The notes below the pieces were generated by a model that saw nothing but the letters and a program-made list of their open reading frames with translations, searched no databases and was not told the DNA's origin. From Haematococcus lacustris (Eukaryota > Chlorophyta > Chlorophyceae > Chlamydomonadales > Haematococcaceae), in NCBI GenBank assembly GCA_030144725.1, contig JASKMD010000028.1, positions 6,287,911 to 6,351,910 on the forward strand: a stretch of 64,000 nucleotides of DNA, read 5' to 3'. The position numbers and the translations under genes are program-made. This document shows, in pieces, positions 41,807 to 63,357 of the stretch (position 1 is the stretch's first letter; every line of letters starts with the position of its first letter).

Positions 41807-43625
41807 TCGTATCATATGCACGGGTATCCTTGCGTGTGACCAGACACTGCCTACACTATCCATTGCGCCGCCGGATGCCTTGTACTCAACCCCACGTGAC
41901 ATCTTTGGCAGCCCAACGTGCGTTTTGGACATGATGTTGGAGGATGATGACAGCGTACATTTCCTGTCACACGACACCTGCTGCATCGCCATGTTGTTTC
42001 ATGGTGCTAGCGGGCTCTGGCAACTGGTACTCATTACACAATATACCGAGACAGCGGTGCCGGTCGCTGTCAGCTCGTCAGCGCAAGCTGTGATGAGGGC
42101 ATCTTTAGCAAGGTGTCGATTGCGCTGTCACCCTCATCTAGCGCGACACGCTTTTAAAGACTGTCATGGAGAAGTTGCGGTTTCTGTTCTTGCTCACACC
42201 CAGGATGTTTTCAACACACTGTATGCTGACACGTGCAGTACTGTGAAAGCCTTGGATAATATTGCAAAGAATTGTGTTTCAGCAGTGTCTACACCTAGCC
42301 ACAAACGATACATCAGAATGGAATGACTAACCAACCTACTCAATTAACTACCTATGCATGGGGCACATGCAAGCACAAGCACGAATAGCTACCATGCAAA
42401 CCAGAATCCGTGTCATCAGGTTTGCCATGTGAGATACTAGTCATTTGCCTAGTGGCCGATGTTCGTGACGTGGGCCATGCATGCCGCTGCAGCTCTACAG
42501 CTAAATCTCAGAGAAGCATGTCACCTCCTCTCCTACAACCTTCCAACCTTAGTCGCTCTGCATCAGCCCTCCCTGGCCTCTGCTGGATACTGTTTGACCC
42601 TATACACTGAAATAAGCTGTGCCTTGCCTTGCCCTGCCCTGCCCCAGTGCCCAACTGGCTGATGCCCTTGGCAGCTCCTTCTGGCTGTTGGAGCTTCCTG
42701 ATCTTCACATTCCACAGCCCCACTTCACTCACACTGTGTTAACGACAGCTATGGACATGGTGACAACATCTAATAGTACAGCTAGGTCATTGGTACACTC
42801 ACACTTGTGGGGTGATGCACATGCCCATCACACCCTCAGTACACCCAATGACGTCATCACACACAATGTGGTCATCATCTTGACAAGCAAACGCTGGTGC
42901 CAGTGTCAGGTGAAGCGGTGCAAGGGCTGTGGTTGGTGCTTGTGGCATGCAGCCTGCACCTGCACATATAGCCAGCCGATGATGATGATGCAGAGCTCAC
43001 AATGAATGAGAGAGTGAGCGATAGGGCAGAGTGTGGGTGAGATACACGCTGCTGGCCCTGTCCGCCACAACTGCCCTGAGCTTGATCAGCACGACCCATC
43101 AGGCCCCGAGCGTGCCAATCAGGAGCAAGCCACCCACTAACCGCCACTCACTAAGGAATGGGAGATGCATGGAGCTGACGCTGCATTGAACGGCGGCATA
43201 GGGAGCTGCATGCAATCGATGCAGCTGTGCTCTGTAACCTGATCATACGCAGCCACACACCCCGTCTCATTCAGCTACCTCACACCTCAACACACCCCAT
43301 CTCACTCTGTCACCTCACACCTAAACACACCCCACTTCACTCTGTTGCCTCACACCTCGACACACCTCTCGACACCATCTTGACATAGACGCATCCTGCC
43401 GGCTGGTTGTTTGCATTCGCCTTGCCATTCCCTTGATGGCAGGCTGCATCAGTAAAGCAAGACGGCAGGGGCCTCAGCGGCCCAAGGCTGCCATAGACAG
43501 GGACAGCCCTGATGCTGGTGCAGGGGGAGGGCTAGGGTGGAGCTGCAAGGAAGCTAGTAGGAAGGTGGCAGTGAGGGTACCTTGGATACCCCTTCAAATC
43601 TCAGTGACGCAGCTGTCAGCTGAGG
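41807..43625. other. Intergenic region, no gene recognised
   Basis: The first 500 bases on the plus strand are open in one frame but show no domain and overlap the 3' end of the WSS1-like gene. The rest contains a tandem CACCTCAACACACCCC-type repeat at 43257-43375 and no recognisable coding exon. Confidence 0.4.
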
Positions 43626-46600
43626 TCACATGGTGCCAGGCCAGCGCCGCCACCAGTCTATTGGCGGGCCCAGCAGCGCCTCCTCCCCCTCCTCCTCCCC
43701 CTCCTCCTCCCCCTTGCGCCCCCGGACCCCTGCCTCATGCCCGTACTCCCAATGAGCCATCACCAGGCTGGACACCTGACTGGAGTGGGGCCCCCAACTG
43801 CCTCCCCCCACACCCCCAACCCACCCGCTGCTGCTGCTGCTGCTGCTGACGCCTGGCAAGCCGCCAGCAGGTGGTGAGGGGGCAGCAGGCGGTGAGGGGA
43901 CTGGAGGTGCACCCCCCTGCCAGGGCAGGGGGTAGGGGCTCTGCGGCTGGGCGGCTTGGCCAAAGGAGGCTAGACTGCCGCCGGCGCCATCCTTGTTGCC
44001 ATTGCTGCCCCCCATGCCAGGGCCAGAGTCTAGGCTGCTGCTGGGGCCAGGGGGCAGCCAGGGGTGAGCAGCAGCAGGGGGGCTGGGGGGGCCTGGCTTG
44101 AGCACCCTTGGCGCCGTGCGCCTGCTGACCGCCCGCCTGCTGCTGACTCCCCCTGAGGGGCCGTTCTCAGTAGGGTCCTCACCTGAGCTGCTTTGCCAGG
44201 CTGAGCTGCTTTGCTGCATGGCAGGGTGTAAGAGGTGGGGCTGGGTGGCAGAGGGGAGGTGGGGCTTCTCAGAGTAGATGGCGCCTGTGGTGGCAAAGGG
44301 GCTGGGGGGGAGGCTGGGGGGGGAAGCAGCAGCAGCAGCAGCGGCGGAGGTGGTTGAGAAGGATGGGGGGGAGGCCTGGCTGTTGAAGGCCCCAGCGCTG
44401 CTGGCTTGCCACTGCTGGCCAGGCATCATGCCGGGGCTGCTGCTGGCTGGGGACTGTGGGGGGTAGGGAGGGGGGCTGCTGGGCTGCCAGGCAGTGGGGG
44501 GGATGTCAGGGACGGGGGTGGTGCCGGGTGGGGCTCCCAGGTCAGCCAGCAGCACCTGCACACCCAGGGCAGTGGGCAGTCAGGGGTAGGGGTAGGGGCC
44601 TGTGTGGCGGGGTAAGGGTTAGGGTTAGGGATAGAGTTGGGGTTAGGGAGTTGCAGGAAGTCAGGGAAAGAGGGGGGAGGAGGGGGGACAAGGCACGAGG
44701 GGGCCGGCCTGCAGACTGGAAGTCGCATGCCCTGGCGACCATGTGAGTGAGTCATGGTGCTTTCCTAGTGTGCTTGCAGAGTAGGTCCTTGAGGGGAGGA
44801 GGTCCTAGTGTGAGAGTAGGTCCAGTGTGAGAGAAGGTGAGGGTTACCTGGGCAAGCATATGTGGCAGGCAGTGTGCTAGATGCATGGCTGCATGGGGGG
44901 ATGGTCACCTGCACCTGGATGCATCACCTGACCCCTTGTGAGGCAGGCAGTGTGACGGGTGGATGGCTTGCAACCATCTTGGCTGCTACCTGCCCCCCCA
45001 CCCCACCCCCCGATGAGCCTACTAACCTCTGCATGTGTGTTGGCTGCCTAGCCATAAGGCCCCCCATCCACACCACCCCCACACTCCTCATTCTCTTCAC
45101 TGCCCTACCTAACCCCCACCCCCCACCGCCCGGCACAGGCCCCCCAAATCACTCCCCAGGCCATGCCACCTCTCCCCAGGGACTTGAACCCCCCCCACCC
45201 CTCCCCACCTGCCCTGGTTGTTGGCCTCCTGTGGCTGCTGTCAACACGTTCACAGGCCCCCCCACGCCCCCTGCACTGCCCACCCCCCCACTGCTGCCGC
45301 CGCCGCCAGCGGGTGCGGAGCTGGGCCAGACAGGCCAGCCAGCGGAGAAGAAGGGCAGGGCCAGGCTGGAGCCTGGGGCGGGGGTTGGGGGGCTCAGGGT
45401 GGCGCTGTACTGCCCCTCCATCTGCTCCAGCTTCACGCGGTACTCCTCAAAGTTGGGCAGTGGCCCGTACCTGCCGGCAGCGGGCAGCAGTGGCAGCAGC
45501 TGTGACTCCACGTGATAGCAGCTTGCAAGCAGCAGCGGCGGGGGCAGTGGCAGGCGCAGTGGCAAGAGCAGCGGCAGCGGCCAGAGGCAGCGAAAGCAGC
45601 AGCAGTGGCAGGAGCCCCCCGCACCCCAGGCATCTGCCATATGGTCACACCACCACAGGCCTGGGTCACACTTGTTGCCCACGTGACTCACTTGACGGGA
45701 GCCAGCCGCACGCGCCTGTTGGCCGGCACCCTCACAAACTGCACGCACAGCCACACTCATTCTCACAGCGGCGGCAGCTTGCGTGTCAGCGTTATCAACA
45801 TCATCACCACCACCACCGACACCGCCACGCCAACATGGCAGGTGCATGCAGCATGGCGGCTACATGCAGCTGGCCCAGCTGCTTCAGCCCAACCCTGGCG
45901 TGAGGTATAGTCATCCTGGACATGCTAGCTGCGTGCCAGCTGCGACATTGACGTGCGACTGCTGGTTGTAGCAGTACGCTGTGCTCAAGGTTGAACTAAG
46001 ACACAGGTGATGATCAGATGGACATTTCCATTCCTGTCGTGTGCTGGTGGCCTGATGGGAGGGTAGCAAGGGCATGCCCCGAGGCTCCTCGCCTCCCTTC
46101 AGGCACGCCCCACGGCCCCATGGCATTATCTTTCTTCCATTCTGTTGTATGCCAGATGTGGTTCCTAGCGCTGGACAATACTAACACTGACACAAATCAA
46201 ACATGGACGTACTGGCTGCACTCCTACTCCTAATCCTGCACTGTTCTCTGAGCTGGCTGTACTCCTACTGCTACTCCTACCCCTGGGCTGTGCTCTGAGC
46301 TGTGGCTGAGCTGGCTGTACTCCTACAGTGCGATGTGGCTGAGCTGTGGCTTGGCTGCGTGGCACTGACAATGCACAGATGGGTGTTCCAGTGCTTGGCT
46401 AGCCACACATGTTGACCTCGTGACATAGCATGGACGGGATCCTGACACGTGTGCAATGTCAGTGAGACGACAGCAGGCAGACATCAGGTGGGCGTCAGCT
46501 GCGTGGCAGACGGAGGTTCAGGGGTCAGCAGTGTGTCTTCACGGGCGGAGACGATAGCAGGCAGACATTCAGTCAGCTCAGATACTCAGTCAGGTGGTGG

Positions 46601-46954
46601 TCAGGCGGGTGCTGGTTCATACAGCAGCTGCTGCACTGAGCACACCTCCTCTCACACCCCCCCGGGGATGAGGTTAGGTGTGACCACACTCACGTTTGGG
46701 TCCAGCAAGTCGATGGTGTCCACCAGCAGCTGCTGCAGCAGCAGGAGCCGCGTCCAGCGGTTGATGGGGAAGGCGGGCTGGCCCTGCCACCTGCAGCCAG
46801 ATAGAGCCATGGTGCCACTGCTGCTGCTGCTGCTGCTGCTGTCAACCCCGCTACTTCTCCATCTCTCTCTGCCCAGGCCCTGGTTGCTGCCCCCCTCGCT
46901 GCTGCTGCTGCTGCTCCCAGTGAGGGCAAGGGAACTGCATGGAGCCATGGTACC

Positions 46955-46989
<35 letters not shown>

Positions 46990-49900
46990 TGAGGGCAAGG
47001 GCAAGGGGGAGGGAAGCGCATAACCTCATAGCATAGCAGGGGTAGGGAGAGATTGCTGCAACCAGCGCATTTCTGCACCAGTGTCACTGCTGCTGCTGCT
47101 GCTCCCAGTGAGGGCGAGGGAACTGCATGACCTCATGCTTGTCATGCTTTGGCAATCTGGTCATCTGGTGATGCAGGTGGTGCCTGCCCCCACCACCGTG
47201 GCGCCCATGATGCAGGAGGAGATGGACATGGCAATGCTGCTTGATGGCGCTGATGGGCTCAGAAAGGTGTGCGGCCTAAATCAGACTAGGGTGCAGACTG
47301 TGGACAATGGACCTTTAGACTTCAGCCGCTATGAATCATGAATCTGGGCAAAAACAAACAGAACAAATGTGGATAGCCATGCAGCTCGACGGTTCTGGTA
47401 ACATTAGGAGTGATAAAGGGAGCCTGAACAGGACTAGGGTTTAGTCCAGGTGGATAGGGGACAGTCTAGGGAGGTCTGAGGCCACAGGGGCAGCAAGGGA
47501 GGCCGGGGCAGGTCCCAGGGGGGGGGGGGGGGGCACAGGGGGGGGGGGGGGGGGCACAGGGGGGCTGAGGGCACTGACTGCCGAGCTAGGCACCTGATGC
47601 TGACCAGGTGGTGGAGGTGATGCCAGCTGGCAGCAGGGGGGAGGCCGGGGAGGGGAGGGTCACAAGGGGGGGGGCCACAGCGGCAGCAAAAGGAGGCCAG
47701 GGCGGGCCATAAGTCACATGGGCAGCAAAGGGCGGCGGGAGGGGGTCACAGGGGGGGGGGGGTCCACAGGGTGGCTGAGGGCACTGACCTGACTCCTGAT
47801 GAGACCAGCGCCAGCATGTCCTCATACAGCGGCTTGAACCTGTGGCCATCAGCCAACATCACCTCCGCCACCTGGTCCCTATCATCAGGTACCTAGCTCA
47901 GCAGCAACCACCCAACCACCCAACCACCCACACCTGACTACTCTGCTTGGTGAAGGCTGCCCGGGGACCCTCTGCTGTGCCCACCCCTGTGGCCCCACCC
48001 CTCCAGCCCCTCGCACCAGCCCGCCAGGTAGGCGTCTGTCCGCAGCCGGGCGTAGAAGTCGCCATAGGACATGGTGTAGTGGCGGGGCGCACCCACGGGG
48101 GTGGTGACCATCATGGAGCCTATGGCACGCTGGCCACCGCGGGATATGCGGAAAGCCTCGCCGGCCGGGCGCATGCTGGCCAACCCTTCCTGTGCATGGG
48201 AGGGAGGCAGGGAAAGGGCAGCAGGGGTGGGGCAGGGTTAGGTGGGGGGCAATTTGCCTAGTTGTAGCTGTGGCAGTGGCATTGCCTCCTCATCAATCAG
48301 CTGAGGACACCACACCCATCTATGCAGTGAATACGTTAGACGGCTATTCCTTCCCACCCACCACCTCCCACCCCCCCACCACCTCCCACCCACCTCTAGG
48401 TCCGTGGAGTCCAACACACCAGAGGCAGTCGCAATGCAGGCCTGGGAGGGCAGCGGGGTCCAGGTGCGGGTCAGGCCCTCAGGCGTCACCACCTGCACAC
48501 AGGGTGTGAGAGGGGGGCACACAGGGTGTGAGAGGGGGGGGGGGGAGTGGCGTGGTGGTGGTGGCAGAGGTAAGGTGGAGGTGGTGGTGGAGAGGTAAAG
48601 GTGGAGGCTGACGAGGTTGTGCATGCCCTGGGGTGGGGTGGGGTGGGGTGGGGGTGGGGTGGGGTGGGGTGGGGTGGGGTGGGGTGGGGTGGGGTGGGGT
48701 GGGGTGGGGTGGGGTGGGGTGGGGTGGGGGTGGAACCCCTGTGCCTCACAGACGTGCCCCCTTGACTTCCCTTCCCTCCACTGTGGACTTGCCCCCCAGA
48801 CGTGCCCCCTTGACTTCCCTTCCCTCCCAGGGTTATCATGAGGCATGCAGCCCCACCATCCACCATCAGTTTGAGCACCTGGCCACCAACCACCAACCAC
48901 CAGCACACCTTGCGGGTTGCGTCAAGGACTGCCGCGTGGTTCATGGCCGCAGTGATGGCTGCCACCAGCGCACCCTCCCCTCGGGCAGCGGCTGTGGCAG
49001 CACCTGCTGGCCAGCCACCCGGCATCCCAAAGCCAGCGCTGCCACTGCTTCCACCGTTGCCAGGGTCATGGCTGCTGCTGCTCAGCGCTGGCCCAAAGTG
49101 CTGCCCACTGCTGGGGTGACTGGAGCCGTTACTGCCATGGTAGCTGTGGGCGGCAGCCACAGTGCTGCTGGGGGGAGGAAGGCTGTGCTGCAACTGGGCA
49201 TTGGCCTCCGGGGTCGTGATGGGCTGGGCTGGAGGGGCGGAGGCTAAGAGCAGGGGGGGCCGGCTGCGGCTGCGGGCGCCCGGGTGGTCACGGTTCTCAT
49301 CCCCCTCACTACACCTGCAAGTCACACTTTCACTCAGATTGAGTGCCGGTGTCATACCACAGTTGACCAGACATGTTGAGGCAGAAGGGAGAAGGCCTAC
49401 AGAAACCCCTAGACCCTGCCACCTCACCCTTGGTCTACCTGATTCTTCCCCACCTCCTCTTGACTTCCAGACCCACCCTTCCCTCCCCCCTCTGACCCCT
49501 CCCTCCCCTCCCCCCTCTGACCCCTCCCTCCCCTCCCCCCTCTGACCCCTCCCTCCCCTCCCCCCTCTGACCCCTCCCTTCCCTCCCCCCTCTGACCCCT
49601 CCCTTCCCTCCCCCCTCTGACCCCTCCCTTCCCTCCCCCCTCTGACCCCTCCCTCCCCTCCCCCCTGACCCACCAGGCCCTGAGAGCGTCTGAGTGTGCA
49701 GCCATGGCGTAGCGGAAGCCCTCCACCAGGCAGTTCAGCGTGTCAGTGCCCTGGGGGTTGCCCTGCGGAGAGCCACAGGGCAAGCCAGGCAGTCAGTCAG
49801 CCAGTGAGGGGTGAGGCGCACCATGCCATGCTGTCAGTGTGCCTGACCCCCTCCACACCAAGAGCAGCAGAGGCGCCAGGCTGCCCCCTGCACCCACCCT

Positions 49901-52900
49901 CAGCCTGCTGGCTTGCTGACTAGGATTCGGAGCCACAGGGCGGCCGCGTCAACCAGCCAGCAGGGGGCGCTGCACACCCTCCACCTGCCCCCTGCTACCT
50001 GCACCTGGCCCTGCACCTCCCCCTTGCTCCTGGCCTCATCACCTGCGCTAACCCAGGCTGCTTCCAGCACCTGCACCTGTGCCTGCACCATACCAGTTAA
50101 CCTGTTGTAAGCAGCACCCTCCACCTGCCCCTGCACCCTCCACCTGCCCCTGCACCCTCCACCTGCCCCTGCACCCTCCACCTGCCCCTGCACCCTCCAC
50201 CTGCCCCTGCACCCTCCACCTGCCCCTGCACCCTCCACCTGCCCCTGCACCCTCCACCTGCCCCTGCACCCTCCACCTGCCCCTGCACCCTCCACCTGCC
50301 CCTGCACCCTCCACCTGCCCCTGCACCCTCCACCTGCCCCTGCACCCTCCACCTGCCCCTGCACCCTCCACCTGCCCCTGCACCCTCCACCTGCCCCTGC
50401 ACCCTCCACCTGCCCCTGCACCCTCCACCTGCCCCTGCACCCTCCACCTGCCCCTGCACCCTCCACCTGCCCCTGCACCCTCCACCTGCCCCTGCACCCT
50501 CCACCTGCCCCTGCACCCTCCACCTGCCCCTGCACCCTCCACCTGCCCCTGCACCCTCCACCTGCCCCTGCACCCTCCACCTGCCCCTGCACCCTCCACC
50601 TGCCCCTGCACCCTCCACCTGGCCCTGCTCCCATCACACCCCCTGCTCTCCTGTGCTCAGCCTCACCTGTTGCAGGAAGCTGCGCTCGCGGGGCCCCTCC
50701 CTCCGCACCACCTCCACAAACCCCAGGAACTGCATTCAGCACCACCACCACACCAGCAGCAGCAGCAGGCTACAGCATCAGCACACCCACCAGCAGCAGG
50801 CCATGGCAGCAGCACCCTGCTCAGACAACGCCATGCACACAGCAGCTTTGACATGAGCAGCTACAGCGGCAGCAGTGGGGGCGGTGGCAGTAGGGGCAGC
50901 GATGTGGCCGGTGGCGGCAGCAGTGGGCACAGTGGCAGCAGCAGTGAGGGCGGTGGCAGCAGCAGTGGGCACGGTGTCAGTGGCATGAGCAGTGGCAGCA
51001 GCAGTGGGCCGTGGCAGAGGGCCGTGGCAGCAGTGGCACGAGCAGTGCAGTGCTACAAGACGGGACCCACTGAGCAAGCAGTGGCAGGCACAGCGGCAGG
51101 TCAAGGAGGGCTTGCCTGCGCAAACGTGAAGAGGGAGTAGACGATCTCCTCCTCACACACCACACCACTGACGCCCCACTCCCCTGCAGGCAGCCAGGCA
51201 GCGGGCCAGTTAGTCAGCCAATCAGCTGGCCACTCAACCAGTCCAACGCACGAGGAGGCAGGCAGGCCATAGGGAGGAAGGAGCAGGCAGGCCAGGCAGG
51301 GTAGGGAGGAAGGGAGGCTAGGGCTAGGCAGGCAAGGGCTAAGCAGGCTAGGGAGTCAGGAGCAGGCAGGCAGGCCATAGGGCAGCATGTGAGCTCGAAG
51401 GCTGAAAACAGGCAGGCAGGCAGGCAGGCAGGCAGGGTTATGCCGCACATCCGCCCCCCGCCATCCGCATCCTGGCTCCTGGCGTACCTCACTGGAGCTC
51501 CTGGCTCACCTCACCCCGCCCTCTCATCCCAGGACCCCACCCTGCCTGGCCACCACTGCCGCCTGCTTGCTCCCCTGCCTCCTTGCCCGACTGCTGCTAC
51601 TATTCCCTGTCCTGCTCAGGTCAAAATGTGCCTTGCAGGGCACCTGTGCGCATCACAGCTGCGGACCATGTGACCCCGCGCAACCCATGTTTGCATCTCC
51701 ATGCGCCCATGCACCTGTCGTGGTGACCAAGTGGTATATTCGCTGCTCCAGGTCCACGGCCGCCTCCAGCAGAGGGCCGCGATAGCGAGCCACCACAGAC
51801 CGTAGCTCTGCTTGCATCTCAATCACCGCCTTCTCTCGCACCAGCTGCAGGCAGGAAGGTGTCAGGAAGGTGTGCATGCAGGCAGGAAGGTGTCAGGAAG
51901 GTGTGCATGCAGGCAGGAAGGTGTCAGGAAGGTGTGCATGCAGGCAGGAAGGTGTCAGGAAGGTGTGCATGCAGGCAGGCATGCAAGCATAGTGCACGCC
52001 CACTGCCATGATCACGGCAGTACCACGCACTAAGCAAGGCACCACAAGGGAGATGGAGCAGCCCGTGTCAAGGTCCACAGGCCCTGCGCAGTATGGCCTA
52101 AGAGGCAGGCGCTGTACCATGTGCTGTGAAGGCACACTGCTGCCTTCACATGGTTCAGGCACACATCGCTGCCTCCAATGGAGTGGGGGCGAGTGATGAA
52201 CCTTGCGATGGTGGCTATCAATGGGTGGAGCTCGGCACTTGGCCACCAGCAGGCTATTGCTCCACGATTGCAATCTACACTCCCTCTTCTGCAAACCATT
52301 GCCCGGCCGCTGTGCTGTGCTGCCTGCTGAGCTGCCCTTTGCCATGTTGAGCCACGAAAAAGGTGTTGCCAAGGCAAGCAGGCACAGCTGGTGCTAAGTT
52401 GGCTTCAGGGAGCTGGAGCCACAGCCACAGGTGCACATAAGGAAGCCTGGCCAGCTGCTCCACTTGTGCTGGACCTGTTGCGGTCAGTGTTGGATGCAAT
52501 GCAAGGTGGCTGAAGTTGGTTGGAGCGTGCAGTTACCCCGGTGCTTCTGCTCAGCAATGACGGCTTGCATTCCCCGCGTGCAAACCATTGCCGGTGGCTG
52601 CGGAGGGAAAGCTGGGCCCGCAGTTCTGCTGACAGGCTCCTTGACAGCGGGATCGTGCCACATTGCCTCCTCGCTATGCAGTCAGTCATGATGACCATGA
52701 TCTTGGCTAATGTTTACGACTAGGGATAAGAAGCAACAGCTGCACCCTAGTCTCTGTGGCTGTTTGCAAGTATGCTTGGGCATGGGGACGCTGAGTTCAT
52801 CCAACCTTGCTGTGCCGTGGCCTGCATCACTTGCCGCACCTCTTTCTGCAACTCTGCTCGCTTTCGTTCTGAGATGAGACCCCCGTACAGGTTGAGGCAC

Positions 52901-53219
52901 ACGCTGCCCAAGGCTATAACAGCTGAGAAGAGGGTGGCCACCTCCCCAGGCATCAGGCTGGAAACGCCCTAAGTAACGCACAATGTAAAATGCGGGAGCA
53001 TGGAGTGGCTGGAGGAAGAGGCAGCGGAGCGGGGTCATGGAACGCGCGGGTCGGGATGTTGATCACCTGGAAGTGCTCGCCGATGCCTAGCATGCTTCCG
53101 AGCACCAGGCTGGGCGGCAGCGCCGCTGAGCGCGTCAAGGCTCGTCGCTGCTGAGGTCCGTGAGGTCGAGGACATTGAGACCGCGAGGCCTTGACACCGC
53201 GTAGTTGAGAGCAGTTCAT
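43626..53219 (-). CDS. Conserved protein of unknown function, probably plastid-targeted and membrane-anchored
   Basis: Exons: 53219-53067, 52968 to about 52805 (3' junction unresolved), 51844-51715, 51183-51116, 50729-50667, 49762-49674, 49314-48909, 48492-48394, 48189-48017, 47878-47789, 46790-46694, 45738-45692, 45521-45254, 44555-43626. Apart from the second exon's end and the weaker 45521/45254 sites, all phases match; about 920 residues. The N-terminus is Arg/Ser/Ala-rich like a transit peptide, followed by a hydrophobic segment (LFSAVIALGSVCLNLYGG) and a charged coiled coil. The folded part carries RYRGPLLEAAVDLEQR, EVVRREGPRERSFLQQGNPQ, HYTMSYGDFYARLRTDAYL and NRWTRLLLLQQLLVDTIDLL. I recall such a block in algal and plant plastid proteins of unknown role but cannot name it. 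Species-specific Pro/Ser/Gly-rich insertions interrupt it, and the last ~310 residues are low complexity. No enzymatic motif is evident. Confidence 0.7.
44605..44654. repeat. Telomere-like TTAGGG tract
   Basis: Consecutive GGGTTA units with variants (GGGTAA, GGGATA, GGGGTTA). It lies in the intron upstream of the last exon of the unknown-function gene. Confidence 0.7.
47519..47570. repeat. Poly-G tracts
   Basis: Two runs of 13 or more G separated by CACA, in an intron of the unknown-function gene. A third run lies at 47750-47762. Homopolymer length may be unreliable. Confidence 0.9.
48630..48731. repeat. (GGGGT)n microsatellite
   Basis: About 20 pentanucleotide units, one expanded by a G, in the intron between exons 49314-48909 and 48492-48394. 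Confidence 0.95.
49482..49668. repeat. 24-bp minisatellite
   Basis: Between seven and eight copies of a 24-bp C/T-rich unit containing CCCCCCTCTGACCCCTCC, in the intron between exons 49762-49674 and 49314-48909. Confidence 0.9.
50107..50622. repeat. 19-bp minisatellite
   Basis: About 27 copies of CACCTGCCCCTGCACCCTC with almost no variation. The 19-bp unit keeps several frames open, so long repetitive ORFs on both strands here are artefacts. It lies in the intron between exons 50729-50667 and 49762-49674. Confidence 0.95.
51846..51982. repeat. 31-bp minisatellite
   Basis: Four tandem copies of a 31-bp unit with two nested AGGAAGGTGT repeats, immediately upstream (minus strand) of the exon starting at 51844. 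Confidence 0.95.
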
Positions 53220-53734
53220 CCGCTATAGCGCGTGTTACGCCTTCAGCCTTGTGCTGCTCAAGTGAGCTCGGGTCAGGCTGTGAGAGCTGAAATAGGAGCG
53301 TTGTCGCGTGCGTATCCTATGCGCACGTTTCTTGTGGTAGGAAGAATGGTAGGGTCGAGAACCGCAAAGGGGTGTGAGCCCATGGGCGTACTTGCTTGCA
53401 CTGGTGGCATGCATGTGCAAGTGACCCCTTGCATAAGGCATGTTGGTGTATTCAGCAGAGGAGTGTCTCGTCAGCTTGACAATCCAACGGGCAATTATAC
53501 TCATGCGTGCGTGCGGGAGGTGAAATGTATGTACGTCATACAGTGTTTTCTTTGCGTGCACAATTCTCTGATTGCCATGTTCATCCGCTCCACTGCAGCC
53601 CTCTGACAGACGAGCTCCATTGGTTAAAGCATGCAGGGAAAGCGTTGCGCCCCAGGATGCGCAACAATAACCAGTATGCAATGACAGTAGGGCATGTCCG
53701 ACAATCCATTTGAGGGTCCAAAATCGGTTCGAGG
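53220..53734. other. Intergenic region upstream of the unknown-function gene
   Basis: This is the 5' flank of the minus-strand gene starting at 53219. No other gene is recognised. Confidence 0.35.
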
Positions 53735-53972
53735 GGGTAACTTTCATTGATCGCACATGCACAAGATGCACAGAGGGGGTAGTGGATGACGCCATGCATT
53801 TTATCTTTGAGTGCACTGCCACGAGATCCATCAGGGAGCAGACTGCCATGACTTTTCAGGACAGTAATGAGAACTTGCATGACTTCATGTTGAGCCCATG
53901 TGCACCTTTGTTTGTGCACCTTGCTTTGAAGTGCGTTACAGAAAGTCCCGAACTCCTTAAGGGGGAGGCAAC
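53735..53972 (+). mobile_element. LINE fragment with reverse-transcriptase zinc-binding motif (copy 2)
   Basis: Nearly identical to the fragment at 29.6-29.9 kb, starting at the same FIDRTCTRCTEGVVDDAMHF and ending after CVTESPE. Both copies keep the frame open. The frame here continues into unrelated sequence to 54504, which I do not regard as coding. Confidence 0.55.
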
Positions 53973-54634
53973 TCCTATCACTCATCGCCCAATTCTCACA
54001 GTGCCTGCACCGTGCTTTTGTTGTGAGATTGCACGTGCCTTCACAACACAACTGACAACCCGCAGAGCATGTGGCTTATGCGCACTGTACCTTGCTTTGT
54101 CAAATCAATCAAGGGTCCAGTTTGCAGTTTTGAATCAAGTGGATTGGCGGAGAACACCACAACCCCACCACTGCCTACCCCACCACCATCACCAACAACA
54201 ACTCCACCCAAGTGCTGAGGTACACATGCTGACCCTGAGTGATGGTGCCCTCCCCTCCCTCCCACACTCTCACTCTCCCACAGTCCTCACCACACTCCTG
54301 CAATGCCTGCGATTCACAAGCCCGTCGGTTCCCCCTGGCTGCCCTGTGACCGAGTTAATGCAACTTGTCTGCCTCCTTGCTCCACCAGCCGACACTACCT
54401 CGCTCAGCGGCCCAGCGGTCAACAAGTACCTCAACAGTGCAACAGCATGTGGCCACAGCAGACCACAAACCCCTGCTGACAATGTCAGTTTCACAGCGCT
54501 ATAAGTGCCTCCTGCAACAAATGGGAGCAGGCTACGCCCCAGGCGCACGCTCCGCCCCTCGTGCATGTCATTTCCGCTTGAGTAGTCTTGTTCTTCTCCT
54601 CTTCACCTCTTGCAACAGCATGCTATGCTGCCGC
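53973..54634. other. Intergenic region downstream of the aminotransferase
   Basis: No gene is recognised between the LINE fragment and the aminotransferase stop codon. Open frames on both strands lack any domain signal. Confidence 0.35.

Positions 54635-63357
<8,723 letters not shown>

Noticed and set aside
48486..49673. 395-codon minus-strand ORF taken as one exon
   Set aside because: It spans two simple repeats. Only 49314-48909 is supported as an exon by phase and protein content.
50079..51140. 353-codon plus-strand ORF rich in Pro, Cys and Leu
   Set aside because: More than half is the 19-bp minisatellite, which is open in many frames, and the rest lies over minus-strand exons 50729-50667 and 51183-51116 of the unknown-function gene.
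53973..54504. Continuation of the LINE-fragment frame as a longer protein
   Set aside because: Similarity to the other copy stops at about 53970, and the remainder has no domain or compositional sign of coding.
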